Assembly (NCBI GenBank): GCA_040954595.2
Contig: CM082595.2
Location: forward strand, 2,604,001-2,668,000
Reading direction: 5' to 3'
DNA: 64,000 nt
DNA from: Balanoglossus misakiensis
Lineage: Eukaryota > Hemichordata
A program made the position numbers and the translations under genes. The notes under the pieces were generated by a model. It did no database searches and was not told the origin of the DNA. It saw nothing but the letters and a program-made list of their open reading frames with translations. This document shows positions 9,508 to 21,600 of this stretch, one piece after another (the stretch's first letter is position 1; every line of letters begins with the position of its first letter).

Positions 9508-12500
9508 CTTCGAGAAACAAAATATTGTATTCCATTAATTTCTTAAACCACTTTCATACAGAAACACAACATACCAAAAATGACATCACCAACAACTTCA
9601 AGTGGTACAATTATAGGTAAACATGGACAGGACACGACTCAATGCTAAATCTGAACGGGTATGGGTTACAACCCATTAATAGGCCAGGAGACAGCAAAAT
9701 TGGACAGAATCAGGTAACCAAAACACCCATACCTACAAATACGTGTATACAGTTTTCTACAACAACTGTACAATATACACTCTGTGGCTATTCCATACAG
9801 CATGTGGACACAACAGCTATTTTAATACTTCTGACGTATCACAGGTAGGATATTGCATTGAGGGCTATATACATAAATCTTAGTCACCTTCAAACGGAAG
9901 CACACCAAACCGAAAATGACATCACCGACAACTTCAAATCGATTATCAGTGCGCACCAAGCTCTCGAACTTCTTAGCAAGTTTGACGTGCTGTATCAGTA
10001 TATTATAAGACATAAGAGAAGACAATCATAGGGTTGCTAGCCGCAATTTTAGTTTTCAGCGAATACTACACACAGTACTTTCTGATAAATCATTATCATC
10101 ATCATCATCGAATCTTAATGATTTCAATATTTTAACTGTAAATTATTGTAGACTAATGTACATGTACCTCACATTTCACAAATGTCTTAATGATATGTAG
10201 AATACGTCATCTAGATGTGATATGAAAATATACATACCCTTCTGATGTATTTTCTGAGACCTTCTATACCATAGGACCGAATAACAAACCATAACTTTAG
10301 TGAACGGAAACGTCTACTTAGAGGAATTCCCCAATGCTGAAAGAAAGATTGAACATTTACAAATTAATACATAATATACATTATCTGCAGTTTTTGACAA
10401 AATTATTGAGGCTATATAGTTGATTCAATCCACTGTCAATGGCCAGGGTGATGCAAGGACAAAACTAAGGTCATAATACTATATCAAAAATACTTACCCT
10501 ATAGTCAATTGCCACACCTGAATAGTACATAAAAAACAATGTGAAATTATGTTTAGTTGATGGTATTTGATTTCTGTCTGTATGTGTCTGTCTGTGACAT
10601 TAAGAACAGCTGATCAGCTTGTACCAAATTTACTGAGGTCTGACAACAATGTAACTAATATGATTTAACTGCTAATTTTTATAATTCAATTGATAATGGT
10701 TAATGAAATAGCCTCTTACCTTCATTTTCGTGTTTCAGGTAAACCGGGTCCACGTTAAAAGCGTCAATTAACAGGGATGTATCCTCTACCCTGCGAGAAG
10801 AAATCAAATCAGCCATTATTATGAATCATACATAACACTCAAACTTTGGTGCTGTGTTGTAAATTTAAGAGAGAATAATTGAACATTGCCTAGAGCAAAA
10901 TATGAGAAAAAAGTTTTTAAGACTTTGACAAGTTTATCACTTACCACAGCAGAGAACAGTCGAAATTAACCAGCATCCATTTATTGGGGTTGATGTTGAT
11001 TGACGTCACATGCTGATATGATAAAGAGAACATCAAATAAATGGTTGCCTCAGACTTTTATTGGTAAACTGTCAGTTCCTAAAATATATGTTTGTCATCA
11101 ACAGATAAAAAGTGACAGTACATTGATGAAGTGTGTGGTGTGCACAGACATGTAGAAATTTTGATCATCAATAACATATACAAAGAGAGAATGACTGATT
11201 GACTTAATGTCTGATAGAGACACGCAGGCAGACAGTGAGACAGACAGACAGATAGATGTATAGGCATGTAGTAGGTATGTAACTGGGTTGCTGGATAGAT
11301 AGATAATTTAGAAATGTACATGTACATACATGTGTCGACATGTACATTATAACATACATTGTACATACATACATGTACATACATGTACAATCATAAAATG
11401 ATTAATAGATGGATTTCATTGCATTATCGACAGAGTGACAGAACCGGAATAAATAAGATCAGGAAAACATTCCAAAACACCTGCCGAGAAAGGCCAGACT
11501 GTCAAGTTTTGCGTGGGTTTGAATCTCGTTTCGCGGTTTCTGTAAATGAATTGGTGTATTATCAGCTCTTACCTCAATGCCGTCGATCAAATGTCGAAAC
11601 TCTGGACAGATTAGAGCGCTTCCTGCGTAGGCAGCATCCACGTTTAGCCATACGTCATGTTGACGACAGAGAGGGCCTAATTCTTGAAGGTTGTCAATTG
11701 CACATGACGCTGTGCTGCCAAATGTGGCAGAAACCTGTATTGTTGAGAGAATATTATCATGATACTCGCTTTCAATCAATTCTATTTTGAGAATGAAATG
11801 AACATTAAGATGTATTCATCTCACCCAGCTATTAGGTTTCCATGCAAATAATTGTTCGATGCTGATAAATGCTTTTCCCAGTCTGAAATGTACATATTCA
11901 TCTGACTCATCTATCAGTGGTCCATGCAAATGAGTTGGTGTATGCAGACAAGGTGCATAAGTCAATGTACGGTTTCTCATCTCTCTACTCAAGATATTTA
12001 CAGTGTTAGCTAAAATCTTTCCACAATTGTGCAGTTTTACACTGACATAATACTTTTGAGAATTTCTGGATAAGAATTCATGGCCTGCACATTTTTTGGG
12101 TCTTGACTCTGGTAATAATACTCACGAAAAACGGATACAGCCCCTTTTCTCTGTCGCTCTGTAAAGAAAAGGAGACAAGAATAGTTTTCCTGAATTGTTA
12201 ACAAACTAAATGTCGATATAGACACATCATCCTTCTGTATGACATCCAAATCCTTCTGAGCTTGTACATGAATGTATTTAGGATGGGTTAAGATATAAGG
12301 TAAATAAGTACATTTATTTGTACACAAATCCAAAAGCAAATAATCTACCTTCATGGCTCTTGCAAGAGTTTCTCCTCTAAGTGCAAACTTGTGATCTGTG
12401 TCCAGTTGTCTCATCTTAACGAATGCTATTTTCCCCGCCTTTTCCACTGACGAATGGGCCTGTACAACAAATTGAAAGGCGTGAAGATATGATATACCAT

Positions 12501-12562
12501 TTAATTATGTTACAGGAAGAATATATTTTTCAATACAATTATACCATTCTATTCAGTAGTTT

Positions 12563-12599
<37 letters not shown>

Positions 12600-13991
12600 G
12601 TCATCATTGTCATCATCGTCATCATCATCATCATCATCATCATCATCAATTGCTGACAATTACTGTTTGACTATATCATATCATCAGCCAAAGAGTTAAC
12701 ATGATGACGTACCTGTGTGGAGGTGTAAGCCACTAGTTTAGAGAGAAGAACACAATCATCTTCCCCAGGATGTAGTTTTCGGAGCTCACGTATCGCCTTC
12801 TCTCTCGCCGATAGAAGACAAACGAGAATGCACTCACTTGCAGACCCCTAAACACCAAAGGAGAATGTGTCAAATAAAAAGCGCACCTTGCTTAACAGTT
12901 CATACAAAATATTGTGACTTGAAAGAAGTTTTGATTGTCGTTAACAACAGTGACTAAGTAAAAAAAGAAGGGTGAACAATGTTTTTAGATATTAAAGTTT
13001 AATATGTTCGTTGTTGGTACATGTGTAATATTTTGGCAATCTTGTTTGTGTTTTGGATATCTGACATCATCAATTTGATAAAAGTGTCTAACCTGTATGA
13101 CCCCGCCTCCTTTGCCACCATCTGTAAATGGTAGTAGGCGTTTCGGTAAGCCCACCATTTTCCCAAACCAGTCCATCACTATTGTTTCGAGCTCAGTACA
13201 GGCAGGACTAGCAGCCTACAAGTGAAACGATGCATTTTGACACGAATATATATTAATAAGTTTCTATACTATACCAGGTATAAGGTACTGTTAGTGTATC
13301 CTATTGTCTGGTATATAACATTCTACGGTTCTGAAACAAGCTCAGTTCCATGACAGACCTATGCAACGTCATGGCTGTACAAAAGAGAATGCAAAAATTG
13401 TTTCTTACCCATGAGAACCCGACGCATCCTATAGCATCTGATAACATGTCTCCGAGTATCGAAGGATAGGCGTTGCCGGCCGGGAAGTAAGCGTGGAATC
13501 TTGGATGTTGCCAATGAGTAATCTGGAACACATTAAAATACAAGGGTTTTAAAATTTATGAAAAACGCAGTTATGACAACCGCAAAGAACATCCACTCAT
13601 TTACTTTGGATTTCGCTCATTAAGAAACATTTTGAAATGGGGTGAGTTCAGTTTGATGTAAAATAGCGATAATTTTTACCAAAAATTGCAGCTCATTGGC
13701 CTTTAAAAAGTAAATTTCTTCAATCGGACAATTTCAAATAATGTTTGGGGTTGGAAAAAGTACATGTGAATGCAATAGAGTTTAACTCACCCCGGGCATA
13801 ATTGTCCTTTCAACATCTGCAAATATATCCTCCCAATTTTCACCTTTCCTAGGAGCTTGTGTGGGTAGAAGTTTTTGAAGATATCCTGGTTGCACATCAG
13901 GGAAGACCCGGCGGGTTTCGATGGTCTCCATGTAGTTGGCGATGTACTCCACCATATTCGCTCCCCTTTTTCGAAATTCGTCAGTATTCAT
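9112..13991 (-). CDS. HDC: histidine/aromatic amino acid decarboxylase, 13 coding exons
   Basis: A group II pyridoxal-phosphate decarboxylase that makes histamine from histidine, or dopamine/serotonin-type amines, in the cytosol. Joined exons (minus strand): 13991-13791, 13522-13409, 13215-13093, 12847-12713, 12459-12349, 12158-12126, 11734-11573, 11012-10945, 10790-10720, 10517-10498, 10336-10238, 9989-9888, 9507-9112; 1635 nt, 544 aa, all phases agree. Visible: [27 protein letters not shown] (His193), VDAAYAG (Asp272), NPNKW with the PLP lysine Lys304, DPVYLKH (Tyr333). Both catalytic His and Tyr are kept, which favours true decarboxylation over the aldehyde-synthase side activity. IPLSRR has Ser353 where DOPA decarboxylase has Gly and histidine decarboxylase has Ser; LWFVIRS and LRGETL are also histidine-decarboxylase-like. 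NPNKW replaces the usual NPHKW or NPSKW. The tail runs ~65 aa past the usual DOPA decarboxylase end. The family is certain; the substrate is inferred. Confidence 0.95.
9888..9989 (-). CDS. HDC: decarboxylase exon 12
   Basis: 34 codons, phase 0 at both ends, donor GTGACT. Encodes [15 protein letters not shown] and FGLVCFRLK, both typical of the family. Confidence 0.93.
10238..10336 (-). CDS. HDC: decarboxylase exon 11
   Basis: 33 codons, donor GTATGT. Encodes [19 protein letters not shown], carrying the substrate-pocket Ser353. Confidence 0.93.
10498..10517 (-). CDS. HDC: decarboxylase exon 10 (20-nt microexon)
   Basis: Only 20 nt between TTCAG and GTAAGT. It supplies GVAIDYR across the junction and restores the frame (incoming phase 1, outgoing phase 0). 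The vertebrate DOPA decarboxylase gene, as I recall it, also has a very small exon here. Confidence 0.88.
10720..10790 (-). CDS. HDC: decarboxylase exon 9
   Basis: 71 nt, donor GTAAGA. Encodes [20 protein letters not shown], including the catalytic-loop tyrosine Tyr333. Confidence 0.92.
10945..11012 (-). CDS. HDC: decarboxylase exon 8 (PLP lysine)
   Basis: 68 nt, donor GTAAGT. Encodes [19 protein letters not shown]; Lys304 is the Schiff-base lysine. The residue before it is Asn rather than His or Ser. Confidence 0.93.
11573..11734 (-). CDS. HDC: decarboxylase exon 7
   Basis: 54 codons, phase 0 at both ends, donor GTAAGA. Encodes [15 protein letters not shown] and [18 protein letters not shown]; Asp272 pairs with the PLP pyridine nitrogen. 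Confidence 0.95.
12126..12158 (-). CDS. HDC: decarboxylase exon 6 (33-nt)
   Basis: 11 codons, [11 protein letters not shown], between TTTACAG and GTGAGT, phase 0 at both ends. It matches the family segment ending in PFF just before the VATLGTT-type motif. A longer open frame overlaps in another phase and is not the coding one. Confidence 0.9.
12349..12459 (-). CDS. HDC: decarboxylase exon 5
   Basis: 37 codons, phase 0 at both ends, donor GTAGAT. Starts with AHSSVEKAG, containing catalytic His193. Confidence 0.95.
12564..12650. repeat. (ATC)n microsatellite
   Basis: Interrupted ATC trinucleotide repeat within decarboxylase intron 4. Confidence 0.95.
12713..12847 (-). CDS. HDC: decarboxylase exon 4
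   Basis: 45 codons, donor GTACGT. Encodes [19 protein letters not shown] and ends KLVAYTSTQ. Confidence 0.94.
13093..13215 (-). CDS. HDC: decarboxylase exon 3
   Basis: 41 codons, donor GTTAGA. Encodes [20 protein letters not shown] and ends GGGVIQ. Confidence 0.95.
13409..13522 (-). CDS. HDC: decarboxylase exon 2
   Basis: 38 codons, phase 0, donor GTAAGA. Encodes [20 protein letters not shown] and ends IGCVGFSW. Confidence 0.95.
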
Positions 13992-14026
13992 CGCGTCTCA
14001 GAATTATTGCAAATGAGTATTCCAAC
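13791..14026 (-). CDS. HDC: decarboxylase exon with start codon
   Basis: The ATG is at 13991. The exon probably continues as 35 nt of 5' UTR to an acceptor TGTTTTTCAG (exon edge 14026). An in-frame TGA lies 9 nt upstream of the ATG, so this is the real initiator. Encodes 67 residues, [17 protein letters not shown] to ERTIMPG; donor GTGAGT. Confidence 0.92.
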
Positions 14027-14482
14027 CTGAAAAACAGCACGATCGGCCCCAATGCTATTTCTGCTTCACTTTGCCTGATATGGTAGACAAACGTTCCTTT
14101 TAGCACATCTAATAAAACTAAAACAAAAAGTTAGACCCTTTCTTCTTAAAAGTCAGGAGGAGAATGACGTTTTTTGTACGTGCGAATCCTTTTTTGAAGA
14201 TTTCTGGGATTACGCAGATCATTAATTTCGCGAGTGAGTGATGTAAAAACACATAGACACGCCTACGGTGTGTAGATTTTAAAAACTCCCCCTGAAAATC
14301 GCCAGCAAGCTCTAGTAAATAGCTTTACAACTATTTACTCGTTGACAAACGTAGAATATGTAACAGAGGGGTTGGTTCAATTGGTTAAATGTCCTCACGT
14401 GTAATAAGACTGGAATCTATTTTGAGTTTGACGAAAACCTATGACAATAACGCTAACTGCTAATCGTAAAGCCTGGGCTTAC

Positions 14483-14545
14483 CTGCTCCGTCGACAGTCA
14501 GGTGGTTTTGTCACTTTAATGTACAACTTACGTCCGATCGAACAA
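14483..14545 (-). other. HDC: candidate untranslated first exon of decarboxylase
   Basis: A strong donor CAG|GTAAGC on the minus strand at 14482, and an acceptor at 14027, would give a 456-nt 5' UTR intron. The upstream (right) edge is a guess. A second donor-like site, GTAAGT, lies about 45 nt further upstream. Confidence 0.35.
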
Positions 14546-15560
14546 TTTCATTCATTTCCCACGCGCCTCCTTTTATGAACAACCATGCTTGCGTACTCTT
14601 GTATCTCCATGGAAATGTGACCAATTTCAAGTACATTTCTGTGTGTGAGAGAGAGAGAAAAAATATCATAAATTGTTGCCCGGCCTCGGAATGTTTATTT
14701 TCATAATTTCATAGGTTGATGTACATGACCAACAAATGTTCCCTATACGGCCAACTTGCCACAGGATTAACATTGGAAAGCCCAGAATATGATTATGAAA
14801 TGGAATTTCAACAGGATAATCATATTGGGATGCAATATCTTACATCCTCGACCTTTTTTAATGGCGTGTCTGTACATGATTGTTAATTTGTTACTCAGGG
14901 CTAAATTCGCATTTTGAGAATCTATTTTAGCATATATTGTCTGAGCATGACATGCACAAACAACCCAACTGGGACTCTAGCTGTGACACTGACAAACAGA
15001 CCCAGAAATGTTAGATTATTTACTGGAAACAGCATTGAAGAAATCAAAAAAAAATGTAGCTAGGAAAATTGTGTAATATACAGCACTGGAGCAAAGTACT
15101 AGTAATTATGTTCTTCAGTTTGTAGCATATTTTGCCTTTTTTCTGGAAAATGCACTCCACTTTATCAAGAATACAAGGCATATAATTCACAAATGCATGG
15201 ATTGTGAAATATCAGAACTTCTTTGATGAACAAGCGTTGAAGTCTTAATGGTTGACAATTTGTTAGAGCAAACGTATCATGCTTTAAAGTTCGTTACACA
15301 TCATGTGGCTAAATGATATCCTGAGCGCCCTCTACAGGAGTAGTGCCAGATCAAACTTGTATCATCATTTCATGTCGTGCGTTTTCTCGGAATATAATGT
15401 GTGTTTGTCAGTTTTTGGGTACCTTGTAAGCTCATTTATTGTATACTTGTTATTTTTGTACATAATAAAACTTTACAACGACATGGCACGGCCACAACAA
15501 GAGAATATTTAACGCAATAGACACCTGCATACGTAACATATGCACTTGCTGTATGTTTCA

Positions 15561-15570
15561 CCGGAAGTGA
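15561..15570 (+). promoter_or_regulatory. ETS-type site at channel gene 5' end
   Basis: CCGGAAGTGA, about 32 nt before the start codon, in a region otherwise without a TATA box. Typical of broadly expressed metazoan promoters. Confidence 0.45.
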
Positions 15571-15601
15571 CCCATGACCCGTAACAACACTCAATGACAA
15601 A

Positions 15602-15655
15602 ATGGCGAACATGCAAGACAGCTCCAATCGCGAGCTCGGCTACGAGCAGACGTTG
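15602..15655 (+). CDS. CLCN2: CLCN2 exon 1
   Basis: 18 codons, [18 protein letters not shown], donor GTAAGA. YEQTL followed by MYGRY in exon 2 is the CLC-2 N-terminal signature. Met4 is an alternative start. Confidence 0.9.
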
Positions 15656-18600
15656 GTAAGATCGCTTTATTATATTTACAAAGATGGGATGACAGACAGG
15701 TTGCGCAAAACGTTTCTAGGTAGATAAGTTAACTGGTTTGTCAAAGATCGGTGGGGAAGTAATATTTTCCATGCAGTCAAACTTCCGGCAACAGAAATCA
15801 GATCGTCCTTCCAAATTGTTGTTGGTACACGATCAGTTAAAGAGATCAGCTGGGTCATTTTTTTTCGGGGAAAGGCGTTCTGATGTCTAGAGTTCCCAGT
15901 TGGGTGCTAAAAACTGGATGTCCTAAACTTTCGTACACTGTGATTTCAGCGCACGAATGCACACGATTGCTGTGCACACACGCAGTCCCTCCGATTCAAA
16001 CTCAAAGGAGGGGCTGTGGTCGTGATGTACTGCAGCTTGAGCGTTTTGCCGGTGTACATGTCTTTGCCAGGATTGCAAGAAGCAGACTGCGTCTTATCAA
16101 TTATGCTGTCACTAGGGGTGTCAACTCAGACTAGACCATTACTTGGTGGGAGGGGACGAGATTATGTTGTGGGGGTGCCATCTACATGTAATCATGGATA
16201 CACTATTTTTGCAAGATTGCAATATACAACCCTTTTTATAACTGACCCATATACATACAGTGCTGTTTTAAATTAATGAATAATATATTAACCACACTGC
16301 ATTATAAATACAACATTGGTGACAGGTGGCTTATATTAGCATGGCCATGTGATCTTTGAAAACCATATTTTTTGTTTTATCCCATAAAAAGTGTGAGACT
16401 GTGGTCATTGGATCTGTCATGTAATACTGACGTATGTTTCCGTTTCAAATAATTATAGAAACATCATTTGTCATCCAGGAAAGGGATTGTGGCCCCATGT
16501 CATAATGTCAACCCTTTCATTACCATGGTTTGGTCGAACTCTATTGTTCTAAATGACAATGCAGGGCCTGTATACAAGGATATGGGGTAAAAAGGGTTAA
16601 GTTGGACTTGGAAATAAAATTGTTGTGAAGCTAAAGGAAATCTCGTCTGGGTAAATAGTTGACATTCTTTGGCTAAGCATGCCGTGATATTACAATGTTA
16701 TTAGCAGTCAGTGCAGTATGTCAGTTAATTAGACTTACAGGTCAAGTATGATTAGTTCAGCTTTTTAAATGCTTTTACGTCATCGTTCTAAGTACTATTC
16801 CACTGTGATGGCTGGCTGATAGCCAGTTTGATGAGGAAAGCAATAACTCAACTGTGCCTGATACATAGCAATTAAGATAAATGAGGTTTTAATAGTTATG
16901 GAGAGTGCACAAGAGGTTAGCGTAGGGAGAACCATCTGATTTTGGGAGAGGGGTGGAGAATTTAGATGTGTCAGCTATTTTTAGTGACTGTCACTGCAAA
17001 AAATGTTGATTGCCAGTCCATCCTTTCCCTCAAGGCATTGCAGAAGATTTTTTTCTCGTCTGCACCATCTGCCAACAATTTTTCCCCCAAATATCCTCCA
17101 TCCACCCCCACCCCCCAGGAAATCAAATGGTTCTCCCCTTAGAGGGTTTGAAACACACACAGATGTATACAGCTGATGATTTGACTCAGTAATGGAGAAA
17201 AGAAAATCTGCTGAGATTTTCTTAGTACTTAAGATTTTAGTGATAAATGTTCATGTTGCAAAATGCAGCCAGAACCTGACCATGAATTTTAAAAAGGGTT
17301 GGCATTGAAATAAGGGATTCAGGAACCCTGCAGTATCTGGTGAAGTGAGAGTAAAAGAGTTGTCAATGTGTTGCTTGGCAACTGATGACCTATGCACTAT
17401 TAATATACAAGATGTCTTAAAGCATAAGACTCTTTGAGCATGCTAAATATAGAAACACGACATCGTTTAATCAGATTTTCAATAGAATAAATCATAGCAT
17501 TAAGTTTGCCGGCAGACTTCTCAACCTTTTAGACCACTCCAGGCAGAAAACGTCAGTTAAACGCGCAGTGTATTAGAGCTCTAGGGAGGAGCTACTGGCA
17601 AAGTACATGTCATGCATTTTAAAAACTTGCCAGCTAATTTTATCCCAGAAAGGTGCAATTAATGTAGCTGGAGATGATGAACTTGATTAGTGTCGTTAAA
17701 GCGTTCTGCGTCGTTGATTTGAAAAGTCACTTGGGAGAAACTCAGCACATGCTGACGCATCATAATCAAAACCGTTTCACCCGTGGCAGCTCTGAGCCAG
17801 ATTTGGGAAAAATGTACTCATTTGAGTGACTTTTCATGATTTCTTCTGCAATGGGACGTTCAATATGAACACCAGTTCTTGCAAAATCTGGTTTCCTGAG
17901 AGCAATTTCATCACTCTTTTGGGAGACAGGGACAACGTGTCGTCCATTTCGGCTAGAGAGTCTGTAAGTACAGATGGTGAACGCTGTTGTGATTTCTATC
18001 GTATTTGTAATACTTAAGTATATGCTGTCAAACAGCTTTTTGAAATTTTGCACTTCATCAAATATGTTTTAAACATCTGTCAGTGTATTCCTTCCACACG
18101 TTCACTATGCTATATCCCTTGGGATATAGCATGATTGATATCTTGGCCTAAACTAAACGTTCCTTCTGTTCACAGATGTATGGTCGCTATACGAGGGATC
18201 TTGGTTTGTACGCAAAAACAGAAGCAGCAAGAGTCCGTCGTGAAAAAGAACTCAAGACAGAAAAGAAATATAAAGTATTGGAAAACAGATTTTGTATCAG
18301 ATGTCAATGTAAGTTGCACATTTATTGGCTTTAAATAATTGTATATACTGGATCCAAATCAGAATTTCTAATGTGCCTTTCGCACTAAAATTAGCACATA
18401 AGTTTACCATGAAGGTCTCATAATTTGGTTAGACGTTGGACCAATAGAAGCTATAGTATAGTGTTTCATTACTGCATTACACTAATCATGTTTAAGCATT
18501 GATTTACATGTATAGGGACAGCTTCAGTTGTAAGTCACGTCAATATTCCACTGGTTTCCTGATAAAAGACATTTAGATCTATGCAGGAAAATCTTTGTAC

Positions 18601-21600
18601 AGTTCTCGACAAAAGAAACCCATAGTAATGGCAGCTGACTGAATAATTGCATGAATGAGAACAAACAATGCTAAAAAAGAGATGCTTTTGACTTCACAGT
18701 TCTTTTTTCAAATTCTTCACATTTGCCCCTAAGAAAACTGTACGGAATTCATTATTTTTAAAGATAATCGAGTTAATGAAATTATCTTTTGTGAGGAAAA
18801 TGCCAAAGGGGATGGAGGCCATCTCTAAGGAATTACAGAGCATGAAAATCAAATCTGTTCAAAGAAATATGAAGTTTGAATGTTTTTCAATCTCATTCGA
18901 TGAGATAGCTCATATTCATGTACATATTTTGTTCATCCCCTTTCAGACTGTTTACCTTTTACCTGATGGAACATACGCAGGTCTAATTTCTTGTTAAATC
19001 TCTATTTGATTTTTAGCGTATCTCATCTGGGCTAAAGATGCACTTTTTGCAAGAATTGGTGAAGACTGGATTTTTCTCTTAGTGCTTGGTGTTGTCATGG
19101 CGCTGCTGTCCTTTCTGCTAGATTACGCAATTGCAAAATTCCAAACAGGTGAGTTTAGTATCAAAAATCTTGGATTTTGTGGTTATATTTCAGGTCAAGA
19201 ATCTGACTGGAATAATTATTTTAGCATATGGTAGCATGACAACAATGTAGCACCACATTCTGATGAGAAAATGTCTCTGTGTTTGCGTTTAACAGCTCAT
19301 GTCTGGTTGTTCTACGAGTTACAAGGCCGACCAGTTCTACAGTTTCTAGCCTGGGTCACATTTCCCATCGTTTTCATCATGTTCTCCACCGGCTTCACAC
19401 ATCTTGTTGGCCCAAATGCAATCGGTAAGTTCCGATAGAAAAAAAATTGACTTCTGTTGAATGTAAAAGGTTTGCGCCAACCTACGCAGTCTGTAGATGT
19501 AAGAGGCAAGGAGTATCTTATGTTATTTTTGTAGTTTTTGTTTCATACTGTGGTTGTGTCAAAAATATCTCCTGTTACTCTTTGTATGTGTTTGACAGGT
19601 TCTGGTATTCCCGAGATGAAGACCATTCTTAGAGGTGTCATATTGAAAGAGTATCTGACATTCAGAACTCTTATATCCAAAATGGTTGGTTTAGCCACTT
19701 CTATAGGAAGTAGTTTGCCAATTGGAAAAGAGGTCAGTGCAATAATTACTTGGTTGGCCAATAACCCTGCTCACAAAAACTTGGAATGTCGCCATCTACA
19801 GAGAATTTTACTCAACCCTTTTGTTTTTGTTTCCTTCCCACAGGGTCCGTTTGTACATATTGCCAGTATGACCGCAAATCTTTTGGGGAAACTTATCAGA
19901 TCAACCAAGGGAGTATATGAGGTATGGTCAGGCAATGAAAAATAATTTGTAAAATCCAAATTTAACTTTTCACCGGCTACATTGAAATTTACATCAATGT
20001 AATGGAACTAGAAAAATTATGAATAAACTAATACTCGATATCAGAAACTTGATTTCTCTGTTTGACTTTCCAGAACGAATCTCGTAATTACAACATGTTA
20101 GCTGCAGCCTGCGCAGTGGGAGTCTCTTGTACATTCTCAGCACCTATTGGTGGTGTTCTGTTCAGTATAGAGGTAACAGCTACCTACTTCGCTGTTAGTA
20201 ACTACTGGAGGGGTTTCTTCTCGGCCGTGTGCAGTGCCTTCGTGTTCAGATTAATGGCTGTGTGGGTCAAGGAAGAAGGTACACACCATTTTTATATATA
20301 AAAGCAATCCTTTCTCAGTGTTCGCTTAACAGTCTGAATCTACGTCACTCAGTAAAGTGATAGTAATCATTTGATATGTGATCTTTCCAACAGAAACCAT
20401 CACAGCACTTTTCAAGACAAGTTTTCGAGTAGACTTTCCATTTGATGTACAGGAGTTTATTGCATTTTCTTTGATCGGGTAAGAAAGACCAAAATAAGTA
20501 TTTCTCTGTTGTATCTAAGTAGTTTAAGAGCTTGTGAATACATCTGTGAAATAACCATAGTTTTGAAAGGGTTAATACTAGATATGTACTTGTATTCCAG
20601 GGTGGTGACTGGCTTTGGAGGTGCCTTATTTGTATATATTCACAGAAAAATTGTAGAATTCAACAGGAAACACAAGAGGGCTAGACAGTTTCTTCAGAAA
20701 AAGTAAGTAAAGCATTTACACGTTCATAGAAATATGCGTAATTCTATGGCTGTTTTCTAGACATGGTTTTGTTTGAACTGAAATGCGTTCAAACTCTGGG
20801 TTTTAACTTTTCATCCAGTAGTACTGAAACTGATTTCTTTTAACTCTCAGGTCACAGTAAGTACTTCTGAGGCTTACCAGACCAGGTGGATATGTATATT
20901 TTACTCGATGTTTAGTTGTAATCTTATATCAGCATGTTTTGGTGTCGTAATTTCCCCTCATTGGTGAAACAAAGTTTTGTTTACGGGTATTAAACAAAGG
21001 AAAGGTGTACTGGTACAATAATAAAAGTGGCTAGTGTCTTGGTTTGTTCAAGTCTTTTGAGCCCACAGAAGTTTTGTGACATGTTGATAAAACTTTTTTG
21101 GATGTTTTTTGGACATCCTGAATAGCAGGTACATCACAGAAAGCATACATCATCAATGGATGAATGTACATTGTACTTTGTTTCCATCTGATCACTGTTG
21201 CATGTTGGTAGAATTGTAAAAACTGGTCACACTGACTTCTGTTCCCTAAATCTTGAAACCTGTCTATACAGAACACCTAAACCAAAGTTTTCTAAGTCCC
21301 TTGGAAGTCCAGCTTACATAGGTTTACGGTACCTGGAAAGGTTAAGGTGAAGGCACTGCATGGTAAATGCATGTCAAATGATCAACACCTCAGACATGTA
21401 TAATTGCACGCAATATCTACAGCAATGATATGGTTGTCATCACATGTATAATGTACCTACTGTATGTACATGTATGTGGTTGTATGAAACATAATCAGTC
21501 CACTTTGCAGAAACATGTACAATGTAGTATTATCAAGCTAGGTGGTTTAATTATCCTTCTTAGCAAAGAGTTTTGTTTATAAGGATGAGGGATTCTGTTG

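Larger units (their letters stand above)
14027..15601. promoter_or_regulatory. head-to-head intergenic region
   Basis: Separates the divergently transcribed decarboxylase and chloride-channel genes. It holds a likely untranslated first exon of the decarboxylase (ending 14483) and an ETS-type site just before the channel start codon. No other gene seen. Confidence 0.55.
15656..18175 (+). other. CLCN2 intron 1
   Basis: 2.5-kb intron. Holds a small AACCCTTT-ended inverted-repeat element (16510-16598) and, 43 nt before exon 2, a 12-bp perfect palindrome (18107-18132). No other exon recognised. Confidence 0.7.

Noticed and set aside
11079-11390. Met/Tyr/Val-rich open frame in a decarboxylase intron
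   Set aside because: It arises from TACATG and related simple repeats; no conserved sequence.
12037-12447. Long minus-strand open frame across decarboxylase exons 5 and 6
   Set aside because: It reads exon 6 in the wrong phase ([10 protein letters not shown]). The spliced phase gives GLYPFF, which matches the family.
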